Below are positions 58,144-64,000 of a stretch of 64,000 nt of DNA, piece after piece. The translations under genes were made by a program, and so were the position numbers. Under the pieces are notes generated by a model that worked only from the letters and a program-made list of their open reading frames with translations, was not told where the DNA came from and searched no databases. Within the stretch, counting starts at the first letter, position 1, and every line of letters starts with the position of its first letter. Source of the stretch: Helianthus annuus (Eukaryota; Streptophyta; Magnoliopsida; Asterales; Asteraceae); contig NC_035444.2 of the NCBI RefSeq assembly GCF_002127325.2, forward strand, positions 37,917,140 to 37,981,139, written 5' to 3'.

Positions 58144-59133
58144 ACATTGGGCAGTGGTTTTGATCATTACCGTTTTCATCCATCTACTCAATCATCTTCA
58201 AAAGTTTGTTGACAAGATTTTCACAAGGCTCTCTTCAGAATGGAAAAAAATGGGTTTCAAGTGATTGTTGACGAGATTTTCACAAGGCTATCTACAGAAG
58301 ATATTGGCCGTTTCAAATGTCTTTCAAAGAATTTTTATAGGGAATTATCAAGTCATGCATTTCAGATGATGCATGCTCTCCGAATAGGAGATTCAGTACA
58401 AAAGAAACTACTATCCTTTAAAGACACGTCAATTGTCATTGACGACGTAGTTGCTGGTACTTTGGATGTTGTTAGAAGCAAAACTTTAAGTTTTCTTAAC
58501 AATGTCCACCCTAGCAACTTATGTATTCTGTCGTCTTTTAATGGTTTGTTGTTAGTTTGCAATCAAGACAGTGGCTGTCAGTTGATTCTTTGGAATCCAA
58601 CTACCAGGCGCTATAAGGTTTTGTGTGATGACTACTTCAATTACAATCATCATCGAAACTCTGATACTGGTGGAATTTATTTTGATCATTTCAATGATCT
58701 GAAAGTGCTGAACATCAGATGTTACCGTAATATAACTGCTGCTCGTGTTTACTCACGACGTCGTGAGTCATGGAGAACAATAAATTTCGGTAGCGTAAAC
58801 AATTATGGTTCAAGTGGTTATTCATGGTCTATAGGAGTGTATGCTGATAAAACCATATATTTTATGGTTTCAAATTATTGGTATCCACTAGGTGAGAGGA
58901 ACATCGTTGCTTTTGATGTTCTAAGTGAGACTTTCAGAATGCTTCATTTTCCCGAGAGTATTGTAGTCAATCCTTTCCAAGGGCATTTTTGACCATCGCA
59001 AAGAGGTTGCATATGATTGTTATTGGAAAGACTGCTGAGCTAACTGCTGATTTGCTCAGATATGAAGAAGAAGGCTGGATGAAGGTGTTTGTTTTCAATA
59101 ATCCTCGTGTAGTTGATTATGTAGATAGGCGCC

Positions 59134-62100
59134 TGTCACACCCCAATATTTCCACGTATTACCGGTGGGCCCGGTGGGGAGTATCGTGACGTAGTTGATA
59201 TCATCATTGTCAACACACACAATAATATAGCACAGCGGAAGGCTGGGTAAATAAACTATTACAAACCATACTGTCTGTCGATGTTCGAATACAAGAAAAT
59301 ACAGACTGGAATGTAATAAGATCCACAGGCGGATCATAAAGTACAAAGAAACAAAAACTACAGACTCAGGGTATCTATGGGATTTGCAAGATCCTCTACA
59401 ACACCCTATAGCTCCAGCCTATTTCGATAAGTACCTGTCAAATCAGTCTTTAGGAAAATACGTCAGTATACACTGGTAAATACAATTTAACTGACTCATT
59501 TTGAAAACATTTAAGAAAATTGATTTAGATGCACAAGGCACAAATCTTTTATAACTTGGGACAATCTTATTAAAATCTTGTATACAGTTTTACATGCTTG
59601 TCATACATGTGGGGCCGGTTTGTAAGCCGGACATGATTAACTGACTCACCACTTATAGAACCCACAAAGGAGTTATCCCCAACTTGTGGGTAAATTAATA
59701 TTTAGCATTTGCATCTGTCGGGTGCATGTCTGCACCCCGTGCATAGTCGTGGCCATTAATAACTTAAATGAGCCAAGGATATCCAGGACACGGTCGTTAA
59801 CCCCCAAATGTTTATGTTATCAAACAATACAGATTAAAACGGGTTATGCGGATTTATTAAATCACAATCCGACATAATAATCCCATACCCGACCAAGCGG
59901 TATTAATATACCGTATCCCAAGCCCATATAGGGAAAATAAGTTAAAAGTATTTACCTGATGTAGCAGTAAATTCCTAAGATTCTTGAAAGATACTTTTTA
60001 CCGGAAGCTATAAATCTGTATAGAAGGTTTAATTATCTATTAGGATGCTAATGGGTCTTTACTTAAGTCGGAGACTTAGACCAACTAGCTAGAAAGAAAC
60101 CTTACGGACCTAACCGGTAGATTAAACGGAGACCGGGGTAGAATGTGATTTAGACCCGACAAGCTTGGATACTTGTATAATATGGGTAAACTAAATACAT
60201 TCTGGAAAATGAGGTTTTAATAACTAGGTTAAGCCCGTTTCGGCTATTTTACGTAAACTAGTCACGTAAACCGATCCGAACGCGTAGAAGCGTAACGGGT
60301 AACCGGACAAACTATAAACAGGTCTTAATCATTATTATGCTCATAATATGTCAATATATCAGTAGTATATCAACATTTATGCCCAAAAAGCAATTTAAAC
60401 CAAAATAAGTCCCAAAAGGGCATTTTGGTAATTTTGATGCTCATAAAAGAATTTATTTATAAAACTGAGTTCCAGGTCTGATTAGATTAATGAAAACATG
60501 TATTTTATTGAGTTATATCAGTAGGATACTTAATATATGGAAAATATACCTTTTATAACCAATTATGCACCGTAGGGGCATTTTGGTAATTTTACATAGG
60601 CTTTTAGGGGTTAAAAATAAGTTTCTGAGTTTAAAACATTAGCTTACTGTAATATTATGTAAATTAGTTTAAAACATCAGTAGGTTATGAGTTTTATATG
60701 ATAGATATAGTTTTGACCCATACAAGGTGCTAAAAACGCTAAATATGCGATTTAAAGGGCTAATATGGTAAAGATAGGAAATCTGATATTTTGGTCAGTT
60801 TATAGGGTTCAAAATAATACATTTATCATTTAGGATCAGTAGCAAAAAGTTTGGTTTCAAAAAGTTATATAAAACTCATTTTATGCATGAAAAGGGTAAA
60901 ATTGGTAATTACCGAAACTAGACTATAATCCTATGTTAAGTTCAGCTTAAAAATAAATAAAAATCTTTAAAAATCCCAAAATATTATTTAACATCAGTAG
61001 GTAAAAAGTTTGGTAATAAAAATCGGGTTTAGATGGGCCTCATGCTAATTACGCTTTCTAATTACTAAGAAGTCCCTTAATTACGCTATTGAGCATAACT
61101 CCCATTCTAGACCCCAAACTGATGTCAAATTTTCGGGACATGCCTAAATATCAGTAGCAAAGGTTTTAGTTCATTCACATTGCTAAAAATCTCGATTTTA
61201 TGCAAAAAGGGCGTTTTAGGCATTAATGAGCATAATTACGATCAAGAGCATAAATTACAAACGATTAGGCACCATGCAATATAACTCCATAGGGTTATAC
61301 TACAATGTAAAGTGGTCCTAATGGAAGCTTAAAACATGGAAGAATTAAGCTTGAATGGGTCAGAACTGAAAGTCATAGCAAAAGTCAAGCTTTTGCGACT
61401 TTCGGTTATAAACTGACCTTAGACTATTAATTGTCGGATTAGGACTGATAAAACATACTTATATAATCATTACCAAGTCATTAGAATGTTATAATATAAT
61501 TTAGAACCTCTGGTTTATTAATTAGAATCATTTTTGTCATTTCTGTCCAGTTTGACTTTTTGTCAAACTACTTTGACCCGACAATTAACCAGTCAAACGA
61601 GATAATTAGGAGACACCCTTTTAGGGGTTAATCACCTATACTAATGTGGTTTCATAACCACTTTCAATTTGATCAGTGGTTAAGCCACATGTAATTAAAA
61701 CGAAAGTCAAACTAATTATGCACTAAGTTTGACTTTTAAGTAATTAAACTAATTAAACAACTTAAAGGAGTAATTAGAAGCTTACTAATGGTCCTAGCAA
61801 TCTTTTCTACACTTCAAATCTTCTCCAAGTCCTTAGCAAGCTCCAGAGATGAGTAGAGAAGCAATGGTTGCAAATGTGAGTTAAGGACACAAGAGGAGGT
61901 GCTCTTATATAGGGATTTCTATGGATCTTGATCACTTCCAGGTGTTTTTGGGGGCCCTAGGATCACTCCAGGTGTCCTAGCTAGTGAATTAAACCGACAT
62001 ATAGCTCCAAACATCGTTACAAACTAGACTAAGGCGGTGGAACAGCCAAACCCGCACCTGGCAGTCCTTTTCTGTCAACTGAAGGCCGTCGCGTAGCGCG

Positions 62101-62734
62101 AAGACAAATGGTCCCATGGTCGCGCTACGCGAGCACCCATGTTACCAGTCCAACAAGTTTTAAAAGCTGGCAGTTTCAGTCCCTGCTCGTTTATAATCCT
62201 TTTTAACTCCATTTTTGACAATCAAGGCCCTTGTAATTACTTTCTTGGAGCCCAAGTAGGTATAAACAAACTTCGTTAGTCTCGGGTTCGTTAAATTCCT
62301 TTGTAAATGCAAGTTTCATCAAGTTGACGCTTTTAGCCCAAAGTTTGGAAATCATGCTTAACGATCTCGGAATCACGTGAAATTTTTATCACACATTCTC
62401 GGGAGTATATTTGAATATTACGAAGCCTTGGTTTTGTTAAAAGGCCACTCAGAGGTCAGAATTGACATATTGACACTTTTAACCCATGTAATTTATAATC
62501 TTCTGATTATTTTCACAAACGGCTTCGCATACCCAATCAATCACCCATTTAAGAATATTTCTTTCACGTGTGGTCATTCAGAGGCCCAAGTTTGGCATAT
62601 TGACACCTTTAGTCCTTTCGTTTGCATATTTTCACTTGTTGTCAACTTTAGTCCCTTTAACTAAATCTTTCGCATAACTGGAGTTTAGGACACGTGTCTA
62701 TGTATAATTGGACACGTTTTTACGTGGTGTTACA
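59134..62734 (-). repeat. Solo LTR F inside the F-box gene (3601 bp)
   Basis: The plus strand begins TGTCACACCCC and ends GGTGTTACA, the reverse of the Tekay LTR termini. It is flanked by perfect 5-bp duplications GCGCC (59129-59133 and 62735-62739). The length is close to LTRs A, B and C, and no internal element genes are present, so it is a solo LTR left by LTR-LTR recombination. A TATA box in sense is CTATATAAG (61904-61912). A GC-rich inverted repeat is at 62089-62132. Confidence 0.95.
62089..62132. repeat. GC-rich inverted repeat in solo LTR F (different sequence)
   Basis: TCGCGTAGCGCGA (62089-62101) and its exact reverse complement TCGCGCTACGCGA (62120-62132), with an 18-nt loop. It lies 602-645 nt from the sense LTR start and 177 bp before the TATA box. 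Confidence 0.92.
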
Positions 62735-62948
62735 GCGCCGAAGGACTAATATAATTGAAGACAACAAATGGCTGATAACAAGCATCTGGGGCGATATGAT
62801 TGAAGTTGAACTCAGCAACGGACTTCTGAAATACCTCCAACATGTTGACAACTTCAATGGTCCGAAAGGAGCTTTACTTGTCGAGACTACTGTTTCACCA
62901 ATTGATTAGGAATTAGGATCCTGTATGTTAGTGAATGCTGTTTGCTGT

Positions 62949-63420
62949 TTTGACAATTGTATTTTATATATAATTAGTTATGTTAAAATTACTAATCAAA
63001 GCTCTGTTATTTGCTGCGTTAAAATTTTTTTTGAATGAATATTGATGTTTGAGAGTGTAAAAGCTTGTAATATTGGCAAAGGTCTGTTTAAATGATCAAA
63101 GCTCTTTTATTGCGAACAGATGTTTCAAAATAAAACAGTGGTTGATACATCTGTTGACTTGGGTCAACAGATGGATGAACTTTGTATGATGTTTGACAGT
63201 TATAGTTTTTATATAATTAGTTCTGTTAAAATTATTAACCATGTTTGTTATTTAAATTAAGTAAAAAAATATTTAGGTTTGAGAGTGTAAAAGCTTGTAA
63301 TATTGGCAAAGGTATGTTTAAATTATCAAAGCTCTGTTATTGGGAACAGATGTTTGAAAATAAAACAGTAGTTGATACATCTGTTTGAGTTTGGTCAACA
63401 GATGTATGAAAACAGATGTT
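62949..63420 (+). repeat. Two tandem copies of about 240 bp
   Basis: Copy 1 (62949 to about 63192) and copy 2 (63193 to about 63420) share ATATAATTAGTT, GAGAGTGTAAAAGCTTGTAA, TATTGGCAAAGGT, GAACAGATGTTT and TTGATACATCTGTT, with scattered differences. No coding content. Confidence 0.85.
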
Positions 63421-63850
63421 TGTAACTACTGTTGAGAAAACTGTGATTGAAACCGCTGTTTTGTTAAAATGGCGGTTTAAAACCACTGTTGAGAAAACAG
63501 ATGTTGAAACCGGTGGTTTAAAACCGCTGTTTTGTTGAGAAAACTGATGTTGAAACCGGTGTTTGGTTAAAATGGTGGTTTAAAAGCAGTGTTGGGTTAA
63601 AATAGTGTTTTGTGGAGGTTGAAGGGGATTGAAACGACTGATGGGTTAAAATATTGTTTTTTGGGAGAAGGAACATGCTTGAACCGCTGTTTATAAAATG
63701 ACTGTTGTTAAAGGTCAGTGTTTTAATTCACTGATAGTCTATCCACTGATAGTTATAGTCAGTTATTGTTTTCATTTTCAGCACTGTAAACTACTGATAT
63801 TGATTCATCAGTGGTTTCCTAACAACTGTCATCCATTATTCATCAGAGGT
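63421..63850 (+). repeat. Degenerate short repeats
   Basis: Many imperfect copies of AACCGCTGTT, TGTTGAGAAAAC and GTTAAAATGG-type words, in both orientations in part (AACCGCTGTT and GGCGGTTT), then CACTGATAGT words near 63735-63800. No gene seen. Confidence 0.6.
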
Positions 63851-63853
63851 TCT

Positions 63854-63930
63854 CACGTGGACAGTACTTAGCCGTCAGATCTTTTGTATCCGCTGCCACG
63901 TCAGCATTCAGTTTTTCCACCTATAAAACC
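63854..63930 (+). promoter_or_regulatory. Promoter pointing out of the window
   Basis: A G-box CACGTG (63854-63859), a CCACGTCAGC element (about 63896-63905) and a TATA-like CTATAAAACC (63921-63930). The sequence after it looks like a leader up to the edge at 64000. The gene itself lies to the right. Confidence 0.5.
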
Positions 63931-64000
63931 CTGATCAAAACCCCAAACAGGGTTTTGACTGTGGAGTCGATTTCAAAATTCCTTTCAAAAGCAGTTTTCA

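Larger units (their letters stand above)
58240..62909 (+). pseudogene. F-box protein gene split by a solo LTR
   Basis: Role of the family: substrate adaptor of SCF ubiquitin ligases. Seen: ATG 58240; F-box near residues 5-45 (VIVDEIFTRLSTEDIGRFKC); an F-box-associated domain with LCILSSFNGLLLVCNQ, LWNPTTRRYKVL, RRRESWRTINFG and VAFDVLSETFRMLHFPES. A frame change lies in the T-run at about 58985-58990; the frame 58989-59133 continues the protein. The LTR (59134-62734) then intervenes, and after one copy of the duplicated GCGCC the same frame resumes at 62740 and runs to TAG 62907-62909. The C-terminal part reads WLITSIWGDMIEV and ends VSPID. Total content is about 360 residues, normal for this family. 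With a frameshift and a 3.6-kb insertion it is very probably inactive. No intron is needed, typical of this family. Confidence 0.88.

Noticed and set aside
62694..62739. Open frame running from solo LTR F into the last part of the F-box gene
   Set aside because: The bases to 62734 are LTR; 62735-62739 is the duplicated target. Only the part after it is F-box coding.

Overview
This is nuclear DNA of a flowering plant: nested LTR retrotransposons, then a gene-fragment-rich stretch and a broken F-box gene. The retrotransposon families (Ty3/gypsy Tekay/Del and Athila), AT-rich introns and Helitron ends fit a eudicot. The repeat style reminds me of Asteraceae, but that is an impression and not shown by the sequence.

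Layout. 1-8062: element A, a Tekay-type chromovirus on the minus strand, cut by the window edge; its visible genes are open. 8063-17424: element D, the 3' part of an Athila element (pol with three stops, env-like ORF with two frameshifts, 3' LTR). 17425-44063: element B, an older Tekay-type element. Its 5' LTR is interrupted by D, and its pol is interrupted by element C (26292-40346, 14,055 bp, complete, with 3547-bp LTRs and a 5-bp target duplication). 44064-45752: remnant E, a reverse-oriented LTR into which B landed. 45753-55415: a chain of fragments of unrelated host genes (possible SDH6, mitochondrial enoyl reductase, SNF2 helicase, PIF-type bHLH, ribosomal P2), all on the plus strand and ending at a Helitron-like 3' terminus. 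55416-58239: microsatellite, foldback element, a second Helitron-like 5' end and local duplications. 58240-62909: an F-box gene split by a 3601-bp solo LTR (F) with a perfect 5-bp target duplication. 62910-64000: degenerate repeats, then a promoter pointing out of the window.

The insertion order can be read from the nesting: E, then B, then D and C (both inside B), then A (inside D). LTR divergence agrees, being about 1% by eye in C and about 2% in B.

The most unusual content is the shared organisation of A, B and C. Each carries an extra proline-rich ORF (ORF1, about 420-440 residues) between the 5' LTR and gag-pol. ORF1 is followed at once by exactly five tiny hairpins with a CTGCG-type loop, whose 4-bp stems vary by paired changes. 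Their LTRs also carry a GC-rich inverted repeat about 600-650 nt from the LTR start. In solo LTR F that repeat has an unrelated sequence but keeps its position and its pairing. The inverted-repeat motif of A, B and C also recurs in the unrelated Athila LTR. These look like selected RNA or DNA structures and are the best candidates for undescribed biology here.
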